From Paenibacillus sp. MMS18-CY102 (GTDB lineage Bacteria; Bacillota; Bacilli; Paenibacillales; Paenibacillaceae), in contig NZ_WSTC01000011.1 in NCBI RefSeq assembly GCF_009789195.1, forward strand, positions 112,361 to 176,360: DNA of 64,000 nucleotides. The letters are read 5' to 3'. Positions 52,074-61,528 of the stretch are shown piece after piece; positions within the stretch are counted from its first letter, which is position 1; each line of letters opens with the position of its first letter. The position numbers and the translations under genes were made by a program. The notes beneath the pieces are model-generated. The model searched no databases. It had not been told where the DNA came from and saw only the letters and a list, made by a program, of their open reading frames with translations.

Positions 52074-53498
52074 ATGACGAAAAAAAGAACGATGTTTGAG
52101 AAAATTTGGGACAATCACGTCATTCATGCAGAAGAAGGCAAACCAAGCGTAATTTATATCGACCTTCATCTGGTACACGAAGTTACGTCTCCACAGGCTT
52201 TTGAAGGCCTTCGCATGTCGGGCCGCCAAGTGCGCCGTCCAGAGCTGACGTTCGCTACGATGGACCACAACGTTCCAACGAAGGACCGTTTCAACATTAC
52301 GGACCCGATTTCGAAGCAGCAAATCGACACGCTGACGCAAAACTGCAAAGACTTCGGCGTAAAACTGTTTGACCTCGACAATATCGACCAAGGCGTCGTT
52401 CACGTTATGGGTCCTGAGATCGGCTTGACTCACCCAGGCAAAACGATCGTTTGCGGCGATAGCCACACGTCGACTCACGGTGCATTCGGTGCGCTTGCAT
52501 TCGGTATCGGCACAAGTGAAGTTGAGCACGTTATGGCAACGCAATGCCTCCAACAATCGAAAGCAAAAACGATGGAAGTTCGTTTCAAGGGCTCCCGTAA
52601 ACCAGGCGTAACGGCGAAGGACTTGATCCTGGGCGTTATCGCAAAATACGGTACGGACTTTGCAACTGGCTACGTTCTGGAGTACACGGGCGAAGCAATT
52701 CGCACGCTGACGATGGAAGAGCGCATGACGGTCTGCAACATGTCGATCGAAGCTGGCGCACGCGCTGGCCTTATCGCACCGGACGAAACAACGTTTGAGT
52801 ATCTGCGTGGCCGCGAGTACGCTCCACAAGGCGCTGCATACGACGAAGCAGTTAAAGTATGGGCTGGCCTGCGTACGGACGAAGGCGCTGAGTTCGATAC
52901 GGTTGTTGACTTCGATGTTGACTCGTTGATCCCGCAAGTAACGTGGGGCACTAGCCCAGGCATGGGTACGAACATCACGGCTTCCGTTCCTAACCCAGCT
53001 GATTTCGCAACAGAAAACGAACGTAAAGCGGCTGAGAAGGCGCTTGAATATATGGACCTGAAACCAGGTACGCCAATGAGCGAAATCGAGATCGACTATG
53101 TCTTCATCGGTTCGTGTACGAATGGCCGTATCGAAGACCTTCGCGCTGCTGCTGAAGTGGCAAAAGGCTACAAAGTTAGCGATCGTGTAACGGCTATCGT
53201 CGTTCCAGGCTCAGGCCGCGTTAAGCTGCAAGCAGAGAAGGAAGGCCTCGACAAAATCTTCGTGGAAGCTGGCTTCGAATGGCGTGAAGCAGGCTGCTCG
53301 ATGTGCTTGGCGATGAACCCTGACGTGCTGCAACCAGGCCAACGCTGCGCATCGACTTCGAACCGCAACTTCGAAGGCCGCCAAGGCCGCGGCGGACGTA
53401 CGCACCTTGTATCGCCAGCAATGGCAGTAGCTGCTGCAGTTATGGGCCGCTTCACGGACGTGCGTGACTGGAAGATCAAAACGGAAGTAGCGAACTAA
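52074..53498 (+). CDS. leuC: 3-isopropylmalate dehydratase large subunit
   Basis: LeuC, with LeuD, isomerises 2- to 3-isopropylmalate in leucine synthesis. It is an aconitase-family [4Fe-4S] protein of 474 residues; the ligands lie in F-I-G-S-C-T-N-G-R near residue 345 and G-C-S-M-C-L-A-M-N near 408, with the family signature S-T-S-N-R-N-F-E-G following. Codon use is strongly biased (few synonymous choices), suggesting high expression. leuD follows after 27 bases. leuA and leuB are not in the window. A 35-bp stretch of this gene recurs at 63917-63951. Confidence 0.97.
   Translation: MTKKRTMFEKIWDNHVIHAEEGKPSVIYIDLHLVHEVTSPQAFEGLRMSGRQVRRPELTFATMDHNVPTKDRFNITDPISKQQIDTLTQNCKDFGVKLFDLDNIDQGVVHVMGPEIGLTHPGKTIVCGDSHTSTHGAFGALAFGIGTSEVEHVMATQCLQQSKAKTMEVRFKGSRKPGVTAKDLILGVIAKYGTDFATGYVLEYTGEAIRTLTMEERMTVCNMSIEAGARAGLIAPDETTFEYLRGREYAPQGAAYDEAVKVWAGLRTDEGAEFDTVVDFDVDSLIPQVTWGTSPGMGTNITASVPNPADFATENERKAAEKALEYMDLKPGTPMSEIEIDYVFIGSCTNGRIEDLRAAAEVAKGYKVSDRVTAIVVPGSGRVKLQAEKEGLDKIFVEAGFEWREAGCSMCLAMNPDVLQPGQRCASTSNRNFEGRQGRGGRTHLVSPAMAVAAAVMGRFTDVRDWKIKTEVAN
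53344..53378 (+). repeat. 35-bp repeat, copy A (inside leuC)
   Basis: This segment is identical base for base to 63917-63951. In leuC it codes for the conserved signature around S-T-S-N-R-N-F-E-G, so this copy is probably the original. It contains two ACTTCGAA octamers 5 bases apart, each with the palindrome TTCGAA. Confidence 0.97.
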
Positions 53499-53525
53499 TC
53501 GCCACCGAGAGGAGAACTGCGAACG

Positions 53526-54125
53526 ATGGAAGCATTTGTTAAACATACAGGTATCGTAGCACCAGTTGACCGCGTTAACGTTGATACGGACGCGATTATC
53601 CCTAAACAGTTTCTGAAACGGATCGAACGGAGCGGCTTTGGCCAATTCCTGTTCTACGAATGGCGTTTCTTCGAGAATGGCGAAGTGAACCCGGAGTTTG
53701 AGCCGAATAAAGCGCGTTATGAAGGCGCATCGGTTCTGATCTCCCGCGCTAACTTCGGCTGCGGCTCTTCCCGTGAGCACGCGCCTTGGGCAATTCTCGA
53801 CTACGGCTACAAGTGCATCATCGCACCATCGTATGCTGACATTTTCTACAACAACTGCTTCAAGAACGGCATTCTGCCAATCCGTTTGAGCGAAGAGCAA
53901 GTCGAAGACCTGTTCCAACGCACGGCGAAGCATGAAGGCTACAAGCTGAACATCGATCTGGAGAGCAAAGTGCTTACGGATGAGCATGGCCTTCGCATCG
54001 AGTTTGAGCTTGACGAGCACCGCCGCCACTTCCTGCTCAACGGCTTGGACGATATCGGCCTGACGTTGCAGCATGAAGATAAAATCGCTGCCTTCGAAGC
54101 GAAACGCGCTGCACAAGCTGTTTAA
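53526..54125 (+). CDS. leuD: 3-isopropylmalate dehydratase small subunit
   Basis: LeuD is the swivel subunit of isopropylmalate isomerase. It shows [14 protein letters not shown] near residue 17, the substrate-binding [11 protein letters not shown] near 77 and a long C-terminal extension typical of Bacillus LeuD. It has 199 residues. Codon bias is as strong as in leuC. A GAGAGGAG site precedes the start, and a strong terminator follows. Confidence 0.97.
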   Translation: MEAFVKHTGIVAPVDRVNVDTDAIIPKQFLKRIERSGFGQFLFYEWRFFENGEVNPEFEPNKARYEGASVLISRANFGCGSSREHAPWAILDYGYKCIIAPSYADIFYNNCFKNGILPIRLSEEQVEDLFQRTAKHEGYKLNIDLESKVLTDEHGLRIEFELDEHRRHFLLNGLDDIGLTLQHEDKIAAFEAKRAAQAV

Positions 54126-54156
54126 TCAACTTGTACAGCTAGCTGAACATAAAGAA

Positions 54157-54196
54157 GCCTCGAGCGCCTGCCAATCGGCAGCGCTCGAGGCTTTTT
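54157..54196. terminator. Terminator after leuD
   Basis: GCCTCGAGCGC pairs with GCGCTCGAGGC around an inner TGCC-AATC-GGCA hairpin, followed by five T. The inner 14 bases (CTGCCAATCGGCAG) are the same as the core of the trp leader terminator at 421-434. Confidence 0.93.
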
Positions 54197-54220
54197 GTAT
54201 GGGTTTATAGAGGAAGCCGA

Positions 54221-56131
54221 TTAATGATTGCTGAGCTGCTTCGCAATAAGCTTTGCCAAAGCTGATGAGCCTTGTTTGTTCAGATGAACGCCGTCTTTGG
54301 AGAAATATTCATCATGTCCCTCTGACGCTTTATGCCAATCGACAAGCTCCATATTCGGATACGTTTTAACAGCTCTGGCAATCGCCTTATTCACGGTGTT
54401 CTCCCATGGGCGGGGCACCCGCGTATTAACGAATAAGATGCGGTCGGTGTTTTCGAGCTGCTCCATAAGGGCTTTGAGCTGCTTGCTAGTAAACGTGCCA
54501 TTCGTACCCAGTTCGAGTATGACCGTGTTCCCGAGCTTGTTGTTTTTCGCCAGCCCAGCGACCGTTTCTTGGGCTTGTGACAACTGCCGTCCAACTTTTC
54601 CATCTACGGCGATGCCGTCAATCCGTTGTTCCAGCTCATGCTGGATGTCTAGCATAATGGAATCGCCGATTGCGGTAACCGTTGCCATTCGATCAGGCTC
54701 GTCCGGATCGAGTGGTTGGGCTTGCTTCCCTGAAGTGGTCGGTTTCTCTGGCAAGTCTTGATGTTCTGGCTTATTGGCCTGCTCTTGCTTCTTGGGTTGA
54801 TCGCCAGGTTGTGGAACTGAAGTTACTGTCTTGCCTTCTGTCTCCTGAGATAGCGTCGCCGGCAGTTTCGCAAGGAGCTTCTGTGAATCAGGCGAAAGCG
54901 CGATTCCCTCAGAAGAGACGGGAACGATCTGGCAAGCACCTGCCAATAGCATGGTACATATTGAAGTTAGCATTGTTGGTCGAAGCCATGGCTTTCTGCG
55001 GCGTTTAGCCGTGAGCAGTCCAGCCGAAGTTTGTTTGGATGAAAATAAGCGAAAACGCCCATGGCGTATCGGTTCTTCAATGTAGCGGTACGAAAGTGCA
55101 GCTAAGCCAATGGTTACGGCGATTTGCAAGATCGCACGCTGCAACTGGAATGGGCCGGTGTCGACTGCGGGGCTGGATAACACAATAACGGGATAATGCC
55201 AGAGATAGATTCCATATGAACGTTGGCCTAACCATCGCAGCGGCTTGCAGCCCATAATTCGTCCAAGTCGTGAGGCGGGATGCGCGGTTGCTGCAATTAC
55301 GATCGCGGCGATCACGGAGAACAGGAATAGCCCTCCCCGGTATAAAAAAGCGCCATATTCATCGGTAGCCCACATCATATAAGCCAACCCTGCCAACCCA
55401 GCTATGCCGAGCGAATCGATGGCGAAGCGATAGGATCGCGGCAATTCATTCGAAAGCCGCCTGCTAGGCCAAACAATTGCAAGCGCACAGCCGATAAATA
55501 ATCCAAAGGCCCGTGTATCCGTACCGTAATATACGCGGCTTGGATCGGCACCTGGCACATATAACGCCATCATGGCAGTTGCAGATAGCAGGGCGAGCCC
55601 GGTCATGAATAAGAACAGCGTTCCTCGCTTTTTGATGAATAGGCATGCGAGACCGAGCATGAGCGGCCAGACGATGTAAAACTGTTCTTCAACGGCTAAT
55701 GACCAAAAGTGGAGCAAAGGAGAGGGAGGCCCGAAGCTGTCGAAATACGAGACGTCCCGGAATATAAGCCACCAATTGCTCACATACAAAAGCGCAGCTG
55801 GCACTTCTCCACCCTGCCAACCTGTACCGGTTCCCGAGATGAACATGCGCCATAGGGCAACAAAGCCAATTACGGCAAGCATAGCAGGCAAGAGCCTGCG
55901 GAAGCGCCGGAGCCAGAAGTTGCGAAGGTCAATATAACCTAGCTCATCCCGTTGATTCATCAAGATATCGGTAATGAGATAGCCTGACAGCACGAAGAAT
56001 ACAGCGACGCCAAGCAGCCCGCCTGGCAACATTTCGGCATGCAAGTGGTAGAGGATGACGGCTAGTACAGCAAGCGTGCGCACGCCATCCAATCCGGGCA
56101 TGTAGTGGTGTTTAGTTACGCCTGATGGCAT
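54221..56131 (-). CDS. OafA/YrhL-type membrane acyltransferase with SGNH-like C-terminal domain
   Basis: I choose ATG 56131, nine bases after AAAGGGGG, giving 636 residues. The first 380 residues hold about ten membrane helices of the acyltransferase-3 family, with Y-M-P-G-L-D-G-V-R-T-L-A near residue 10 and F-F-V-L-S-G-Y-L near 45. A linker rich in K, P, Q and E follows (about 425-485), then an SGNH-hydrolase-like domain with I-G-D-S-I-M near 492 and a late K-D-G-V-H-L. Such proteins O-acetylate cell-wall or surface glycans (OatA-like). The target here is not known. Confidence 0.88.
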   Translation of the reverse strand: MPSGVTKHHYMPGLDGVRTLAVLAVILYHLHAEMLPGGLLGVAVFFVLSGYLITDILMNQRDELGYIDLRNFWLRRFRRLLPAMLAVIGFVALWRMFISGTGTGWQGGEVPAALLYVSNWWLIFRDVSYFDSFGPPSPLLHFWSLAVEEQFYIVWPLMLGLACLFIKKRGTLFLFMTGLALLSATAMMALYVPGADPSRVYYGTDTRAFGLFIGCALAIVWPSRRLSNELPRSYRFAIDSLGIAGLAGLAYMMWATDEYGAFLYRGGLFLFSVIAAIVIAATAHPASRLGRIMGCKPLRWLGQRSYGIYLWHYPVIVLSSPAVDTGPFQLQRAILQIAVTIGLAALSYRYIEEPIRHGRFRLFSSKQTSAGLLTAKRRRKPWLRPTMLTSICTMLLAGACQIVPVSSEGIALSPDSQKLLAKLPATLSQETEGKTVTSVPQPGDQPKKQEQANKPEHQDLPEKPTTSGKQAQPLDPDEPDRMATVTAIGDSIMLDIQHELEQRIDGIAVDGKVGRQLSQAQETVAGLAKNNKLGNTVILELGTNGTFTSKQLKALMEQLENTDRILFVNTRVPRPWENTVNKAIARAVKTYPNMELVDWHKASEGHDEYFSKDGVHLNKQGSSALAKLIAKQLSNH

Positions 56132-56378
56132 GGGATTACACCCCCTTTGGGGCAGGTGGAGGGAAGCGGGCAATGGGGAAGGGAAGATGGTGGGACAAGC
56201 TGCGTTTTCATGGTCATTCTGCCTTTCTGATCGTTACATTCGATCTTCATTTCATTTGTTAATGCTGCTAATGAAAATTAGTATACGTGCCACCCTGGTT
56301 CAAAAAGTTACAAAACCGTTACTCTGTAAAATTCATTGGATTCTCGTGAACATTTCTCCTGAAAACGCAACTTTTTCC

Positions 56379-56433
56379 GTCGAATCGCGTCTTATATTTC
56401 GTCTGTAAAAGTCGAATTGCGTCTGGGAGACGC
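56379..56433 (+). repeat. Direct repeats and hairpin upstream of the amidase gene
   Basis: GTCGAATCGCGTCT (56379-56392) recurs as GTCGAATTGCGTCT (56411-56424), one base different, 32 bp apart. The second copy extends into the hairpin TTGCGTCT-GGG-AGACGCAA (56415?-56434), 40 bases before the start of the amidase. The rest of the 302-base gap from 56174 shows no gene. Repeats of this kind may be a regulator binding site or an RNA element. Confidence 0.5.
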
Positions 56434-56475
56434 AACTCGTGACGGGCAATCCAAAATTCTAGTTCGAGGTGAAAG

Positions 56476-57960
56476 ATGAGAAAGCTAGTTGTCGCCATCA
56501 TGTTGCTGTCGTTTGTCATGTCATTATTTCCGGTTGTTGGACAAGCAGCTTCCGTCGCGCCAAAGCTGTACCTGAACGGCAAGCAGTTGGAAACGAAAGA
56601 GGAGCCTCGCATCTACAACTCCTCGACGTTAGTGCCAGTAAGGGTAGTAGCGGAGGGTCTTGGTTATCACGTCACTTGGAGTCAAACGGATAAGCGGGTT
56701 GATATTAATGATGATCTGACCGCTATCGCCCTGACTGTCGACAAGCAAGTCGCAACTGTTAATGGGAATGAAGTTTCTCTGGAAACATCTGCCAAGGTCT
56801 ACAATAATGTGACGCTTGTGCCGATCCGGTTTGTAGCCGAAAGCTTGGGGCTTCAAGTGTTTTATGACCAGCCGACGAAAGCTGTTCATTTGTACAAAAG
56901 CGCTACGAATCCCGACACACCTTCGTCAGGTACGGACCCAGCAACGGATCCAGGATCCAGCGGATCGAATGGTTCTGGAAGCCAAGAGGGAACCAATGGT
57001 TCAGGCGGTACAGAAACTACGCTGCCCGAGAATGTGCAAGGGACTGTGAAAGCTGTTCAATTCGATGGCATGTCCAGCGTTACAATTGATTACGATGGCG
57101 TCATTAAGCCGAATAAAGCATTTACGCTTACGGGACCTGACCGTATCGTCGTTGATCTGCCGAATGCGGCATTCGCAGCCGATTTGCTACCGGGCAGCAT
57201 TGTTGTTGATTCCCATGAGTCACTTACGAAAGTCCGTTACGCTGTCGGGCCGGACAAGCCAACGACGCTTCGCATCGTCCTTGATCTCAAAGGCCCTGTG
57301 AATTATACGGTTAATGAAGAAACGGGACGCATTCGAATTGACGTATTGGATGCTACTGGATCGGTGACGCCACCAGTTGTTACACCTCCAACAGGGGGCG
57401 GCACTACTGCGCCTCCGGCTAAGAAGACATTTAAAGTCGTCATTGATGGCGGGCACGGCGGCAAAGATCCTGGCGCGAGCAGCGCATCAGGAAAATTAGA
57501 AAAAACGTTTAACTTAAGCATCGTATTGAAAGTTAAGGCACTGCTTGATAAAGAAACGCAGATTCAAACAACTTACACGCGCAAGGACGATACGTTTATT
57601 GAGCTAGGTGACCGCGTTAAGATTGCTAACGATCTGAAAGCTGATGCATTCGTCTCAATCCATGCAAACAGCTTTACGGCGACTTCGACTGGAACGGAAA
57701 CCTATTACTATCGTGCAGACTCGAAGACTTTTGCCCAAATCATGCACAAGTATTTAATCAAAGCGACGGGATTAAAAGACAATGGTGTCCGCAGCGGCAA
57801 CTTTAAAGTTATCCGGGAAACGACGATGCCAGCTATTTTGCTAGAATCTGGTTACTTGTCCAACGCTTTAGATACTAAGGTGCTGTTCGATGATGAGGTT
57901 CAAAATAAGATTGCCCAAGCTATTGTGTCGGGCATTAAAGAACAACTGAAGCTTCAATAA
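56476..57960 (+). CDS. N-acetylmuramoyl-L-alanine amidase with stalk and AMIN domains
   Basis: The enzyme cleaves the bond between muramic acid and the stem peptide in the cell wall. It has a signal peptide (about 1-23), two copper-amine-oxidase N-terminal-like stalk repeats (about 28-140, each with T-L-V-P-[VI]-R), a glycine/serine linker, an AMIN domain (about 180-295) and a C-terminal Amidase_3 zinc domain (about 318-490) with V-I-D-G-G-H-G-G, a late S-I-H-A-N and an E-S-G-Y catalytic glutamate. The total is 494 residues. The ribosome site is GAGGTGAAAG. It heads a three-gene run of exported proteins. Confidence 0.95.
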   Translation: MRKLVVAIMLLSFVMSLFPVVGQAASVAPKLYLNGKQLETKEEPRIYNSSTLVPVRVVAEGLGYHVTWSQTDKRVDINDDLTAIALTVDKQVATVNGNEVSLETSAKVYNNVTLVPIRFVAESLGLQVFYDQPTKAVHLYKSATNPDTPSSGTDPATDPGSSGSNGSGSQEGTNGSGGTETTLPENVQGTVKAVQFDGMSSVTIDYDGVIKPNKAFTLTGPDRIVVDLPNAAFAADLLPGSIVVDSHESLTKVRYAVGPDKPTTLRIVLDLKGPVNYTVNEETGRIRIDVLDATGSVTPPVVTPPTGGGTTAPPAKKTFKVVIDGGHGGKDPGASSASGKLEKTFNLSIVLKVKALLDKETQIQTTYTRKDDTFIELGDRVKIANDLKADAFVSIHANSFTATSTGTETYYYRADSKTFAQIMHKYLIKATGLKDNGVRSGNFKVIRETTMPAILLESGYLSNALDTKVLFDDEVQNKIAQAIVSGIKEQLKLQ

Positions 57961-57975
57961 ATGAGGTGAGCGGAA

Positions 57976-58536
57976 ATGGTTCATTTGCGTCAAAAAACAA
58001 GTTTGCTGATTGCAGGAGCATTGCTGCTAGCTTTGCTTGCTGGATGTGGAGCAAGCGGCAAGCCATCCGGTGAAGAGTCCTCAAATGGCCAACAACAGGA
58101 ACAAAAGCAAGAGCAGGCGCAGTCCCCGAGCGAGGCTGTTGCGGAAAAGAAGCAAGCGACGATCCATGTGTATTATTCGGACAGTGATTTGTCCGTGCTT
58201 GTGGAGCAAAACCGCGACATTACTTTTGCTAACGATTCAGAGAAAATTACTGCAACATTACAAGCGCTTCAATCCGAAGCACAAGGAAATGCCGTGTCAT
58301 TGTGGAATAAAGTAGAAGTGCTGTCTTCGGGGTTCAAGGATGGCGCGGTTTCGATTGACCTTCATATTCCAGAGGAGGCGCGGTTCGGCGCGCCAGGGGA
58401 AGTAATGGCGCTGGAAGCATTGAAGAAAACATTATTCCAGTTCGATGAGGTAACTTCTATCGATATTCTAGTTGATGGACAAGCACTTGATAGCCTAATG
58501 GGCCATGAAGAATTACCGCATCCGATCGTTAAGTAA
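57976..58536 (+). CDS. GerMN-domain lipoprotein
   Basis: The 186-residue protein has a lipobox L-L-A-G-C (cysteine near residue 25), a low-complexity Q/E/K linker and a GerMN domain (about 55-170; V-Y-Y-S-D-S-D then L-x-x-L-x-x-A-L). GerM-type proteins are linked to sporulation and germination, and the domain also occurs in cell-surface lipoproteins of vegetative cells. It follows the amidase after 15 bases with its own GAGGTGAG site, so both likely act on the cell wall. Confidence 0.87.
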   Translation: MVHLRQKTSLLIAGALLLALLAGCGASGKPSGEESSNGQQQEQKQEQAQSPSEAVAEKKQATIHVYYSDSDLSVLVEQNRDITFANDSEKITATLQALQSEAQGNAVSLWNKVEVLSSGFKDGAVSIDLHIPEEARFGAPGEVMALEALKKTLFQFDEVTSIDILVDGQALDSLMGHEELPHPIVK

Positions 58537-58593
58537 GGCATCTTCAGAGTAACTAGGTTATACGTTGCAAGGATCAGGGGAGGCTGCTCGTTC

Positions 58594-61308
58594 ATGATTT
58601 ATCATCCAAAATCGATTAAAGCAACTGCTTGGCTAATCGCTCTATCGTTAGCGGCAGGCGGTACCGTGTCCGCAGAGGACATATCGCCAAGCTCGACTGC
58701 TGTCGTATCAACTGCAACTAGCACTGTGCAGCAGAAAACGCCATTCTCTGATGTGAAGTCAGAGCATTGGGCGGAGAAACACATTTCCAAACTTGCATTC
58801 CAAGGCATCATCCTCGGCAATAATGGCAAATTTCGTCCAGCTGACAATGTGACGCGGGAAGAAGCAATCGTCATGGCGATTCGGTTCGCTGGATTAGAGG
58901 GTCAAATTAACCGGAATGAAGCTGTCGTATTTCCGGACTCATTTAAAGTCGATAATTATTATGTACCTTACGTTGTACTAGCTATTGAAAAAGGGCTAAT
59001 CGAGCAAAACGAGCAATTCAAATTAGCCGATGCTGAAAAAGGTTCGCCATGGGGAAGCAGCAAAGCAACGCGTGAATGGGTAACGAAGCTGATCGTGAAT
59101 GCAATCGGCAAAAGTGCGGATGCAAAAGCGCAAGCGAATGCTCCTGTTTCGTTCACTGATGCAGCATCAATCGGCAGCGGATATACAGGGTACATCAATG
59201 CGGCTGTATCGTTGCAATTGGTTAATGGTTTAGCGGGGAATAAGTTTGACCCGAAGGGTGCAGTTAACCGTGCGATGATGGCAACACTGCTCAGCCGGGC
59301 AGAAAGCCAATACCCGATTGCGTACGAGGGGCAAACAGCAGGCATTCTCACTAAATTAGGCGATGGAACGGTTGGATTATACACTGACGCTGGCCTAACA
59401 ACCTTTACAGCAAGTTCTGATACCATCTATGCCCGTTCGGATTCCGAGCAGTTGTCGACTGAATCGGGAATGGTCCAATATGCGCATGCGTACGTCATTG
59501 CGAAAGCTGGCAAAGCGTTATATGTCGAGCTGACGGATACGCAGCCGCAAGTCGAAACGGTTAGCGGTTCGTTTGTGCGGTTAGTTCCAGCAAGCCAGAA
59601 AATGTATGTGTGGATTGGCGATGAACCTGTTGAAATCAAATATGATGACTCGCTGCAAGTGTTGGACGAAAACGGCAACAAGCTTGAGCTCTCAGCATTG
59701 ACGACAGATGCTTCGGTGAAGGTGACGCGAGATACGTTCCGGAAAACACCGCTTGCGGTCTCTATTCAGATCGTGAATGCCCCTGTTAATAAATCAGGCA
59801 AAGGCACGATACAATCTGTCAATGCATCAGCATTAACGATTGCGGCCGAGGGTGGCAAGAGCGAGACGTGGAATGTTGCGCCCGATGCCGTGCTTGTTAC
59901 AGGCAACACGTTGCTTAAATCTTTAAGCGAGCTGAAGCAAGGCGATACGATTTCATACGTCGTGAAAAACGGCATTATTGTGCGTGTCGAGGTAAGCGCA
60001 TCTGCATCGCGAACGGAAACAGGCGTGTACTACAATTCGGACGCTAGAACGATTACGTATATGAAAGATAACAAATATGTAACGAAGCCGCTTACGGATT
60101 CGACGATTGTTAATATTCAAGGCCTTCCGACCGCCGTATTAACGGATCTGAAGCCAGGTGACGCAGTTGACTTGAAAATAAACGATGCGGACCAAGTGAC
60201 GAGTGTTACGGTAACGAACCGTAAAGTCGAAATGGCGGCTGGCGTTGAGATTCGTAACTACGATGCGAAGTATAAAGCGCTCTCGTTCGTTGATGGCACG
60301 GGTACACTAAAAACGTTGATGTTCAACACCTCAAGCATAATCGAATTCAATGGCGTACCTTATACGTTGGACGCGGCAGTAACGGCTGGCCTGTTCACGC
60401 AAGGGCGCAAAGTGACAGTAAGCTACACTGGCGATACGATTGTAAAGCTTCAGCTATCCTATCGTTACTCGGGTACAGTCGTTTCAGTAAATGCAACAAC
60501 TTCGAAGCTGACGCTTTCGGTAGGCTCAGGCAATCTGCTGACCTTAACGATGCAATCGCCATTTGTTGAAGTATATGGCAAGGCATCAGCTGTCTTGTCC
60601 GATGTGCAGGTTGGCGATATGGTGACAGCGACGATGAACCAAGACCAAGATAAAGTCGTTGGCATCTATGTACAGCGCACGCAACAGCTTAAAGTTGCTG
60701 CTGTGAATACAACCACTTATCGGGTAACGTTGCGGGATCAGGACGGAACTCTGGCGGAATATAGCATGTATAGCACTGAATTGCTCGATGAGGCAGGCAA
60801 CAAAATTTCCGGTGGCAATCTCGCTGTTGGCAATGTCGTGAATGCTACCTTTAGTGGCAAATCGCCAGTATCGTTACAACGTGTGCCGGTTACAGCAGGT
60901 GCGGTAACAGGCATTGATGCCAACCAGGTAACGATTCAAGATTATAGTGGACGGGCCACAGCGTTGCCGCTTGGGACTGGATATTCCATCGTAAGAAACG
61001 GCACCGTTTCGAATACCTACAGCGCATTGGCAGTAGGCGATCGTGCGGAGGTGCGGAAGGATACGAAAGGCAATGTCCTCATCACGGTATTTGCAACAGA
61101 AAGCAAAAAGTTCTGGAAATATGAAGCTTCGACGAATACGCTGCAGACGAAGCGCGCCAGCGTTTCAGACGAAAATTACAAGTTCTCGCTTGCAGGTGTT
61201 GCTTTAACGTCTAATGGCAAGTCGATTACGCCTCAGTCGCTTACGGATGGGGATGCACTCATTTTCTACACGTATGACGGGAAGCTTGTCGAGATTGAAA
61301 AGCGTTAA
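58594..61308 (+). CDS. Large S-layer-homology (SLH) surface protein
   Basis: The 904-residue protein has a signal peptide (about 1-28), then three SLH domains in the N-terminal third (about 48-105, 110-175 and 190-245; F-S-D-V-x-x-x-H-W-A-E opens the first). These bind pyruvylated wall polymers. The remainder (about 250-900) is beta-rich with repeated units of the type K-x-G-D-x-V-x-x-x-V or G-x-V-V-S-V-N-A, probably several small OB- or SH3-like modules. It has no enzyme motif that I recognise. It may serve as a wall-attached scaffold. A terminator follows. Confidence 0.88.
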   Translation: MIYHPKSIKATAWLIALSLAAGGTVSAEDISPSSTAVVSTATSTVQQKTPFSDVKSEHWAEKHISKLAFQGIILGNNGKFRPADNVTREEAIVMAIRFAGLEGQINRNEAVVFPDSFKVDNYYVPYVVLAIEKGLIEQNEQFKLADAEKGSPWGSSKATREWVTKLIVNAIGKSADAKAQANAPVSFTDAASIGSGYTGYINAAVSLQLVNGLAGNKFDPKGAVNRAMMATLLSRAESQYPIAYEGQTAGILTKLGDGTVGLYTDAGLTTFTASSDTIYARSDSEQLSTESGMVQYAHAYVIAKAGKALYVELTDTQPQVETVSGSFVRLVPASQKMYVWIGDEPVEIKYDDSLQVLDENGNKLELSALTTDASVKVTRDTFRKTPLAVSIQIVNAPVNKSGKGTIQSVNASALTIAAEGGKSETWNVAPDAVLVTGNTLLKSLSELKQGDTISYVVKNGIIVRVEVSASASRTETGVYYNSDARTITYMKDNKYVTKPLTDSTIVNIQGLPTAVLTDLKPGDAVDLKINDADQVTSVTVTNRKVEMAAGVEIRNYDAKYKALSFVDGTGTLKTLMFNTSSIIEFNGVPYTLDAAVTAGLFTQGRKVTVSYTGDTIVKLQLSYRYSGTVVSVNATTSKLTLSVGSGNLLTLTMQSPFVEVYGKASAVLSDVQVGDMVTATMNQDQDKVVGIYVQRTQQLKVAAVNTTTYRVTLRDQDGTLAEYSMYSTELLDEAGNKISGGNLAVGNVVNATFSGKSPVSLQRVPVTAGAVTGIDANQVTIQDYSGRATALPLGTGYSIVRNGTVSNTYSALAVGDRAEVRKDTKGNVLITVFATESKKFWKYEASTNTLQTKRASVSDENYKFSLAGVALTSNGKSITPQSLTDGDALIFYTYDGKLVEIEKR

Positions 61309-61324
61309 ATACAGGGTAGCAGAG

Positions 61325-61370
61325 CTCTTGTTGATTGCCATCTCATGATGGCGGTTGGCAAGAGTTTTTT
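61325..61370 (+). terminator. Terminator after the SLH gene
   Basis: CTCTTG pairs with CAAGAG, with an inner GCCATC/GATGGC stem, followed by six T. Confidence 0.88.
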
Positions 61371-61528
61371 GCTTCTTTTGGTTCACTAGGGGATGGGCGC
61401 TAATGTGGAGTAAGCTATTCGGAGTGAAATCCGCCTAAAGTGCAGGGAATTAGTGGCAAATTGGTTGCGCCGGCTGACATTTTTCGCTACACTTTTGATC
61501 AATAGAGAAATATCGGGGAGAGAGCAGA

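Noticed and set aside
52038..52937. 299-codon open frame opposite leuC (and 301 codons opposite leuD)
   Set aside because: These are antisense shadows caused by the strong codon bias of leuCD.
421..54181. The shared 14-mer CTGCCAATCGGCAG in the trp and leuD terminators as a mobile element
   Set aside because: It is a 5-bp stem with a 4-nt loop inside unrelated terminators; convergence of short hairpins is enough to explain it.
60038..61308. Enzyme domain in the C-terminal part of the SLH protein
   Set aside because: The region shows repeated short beta-rich units and no catalytic signature that I could recognise.
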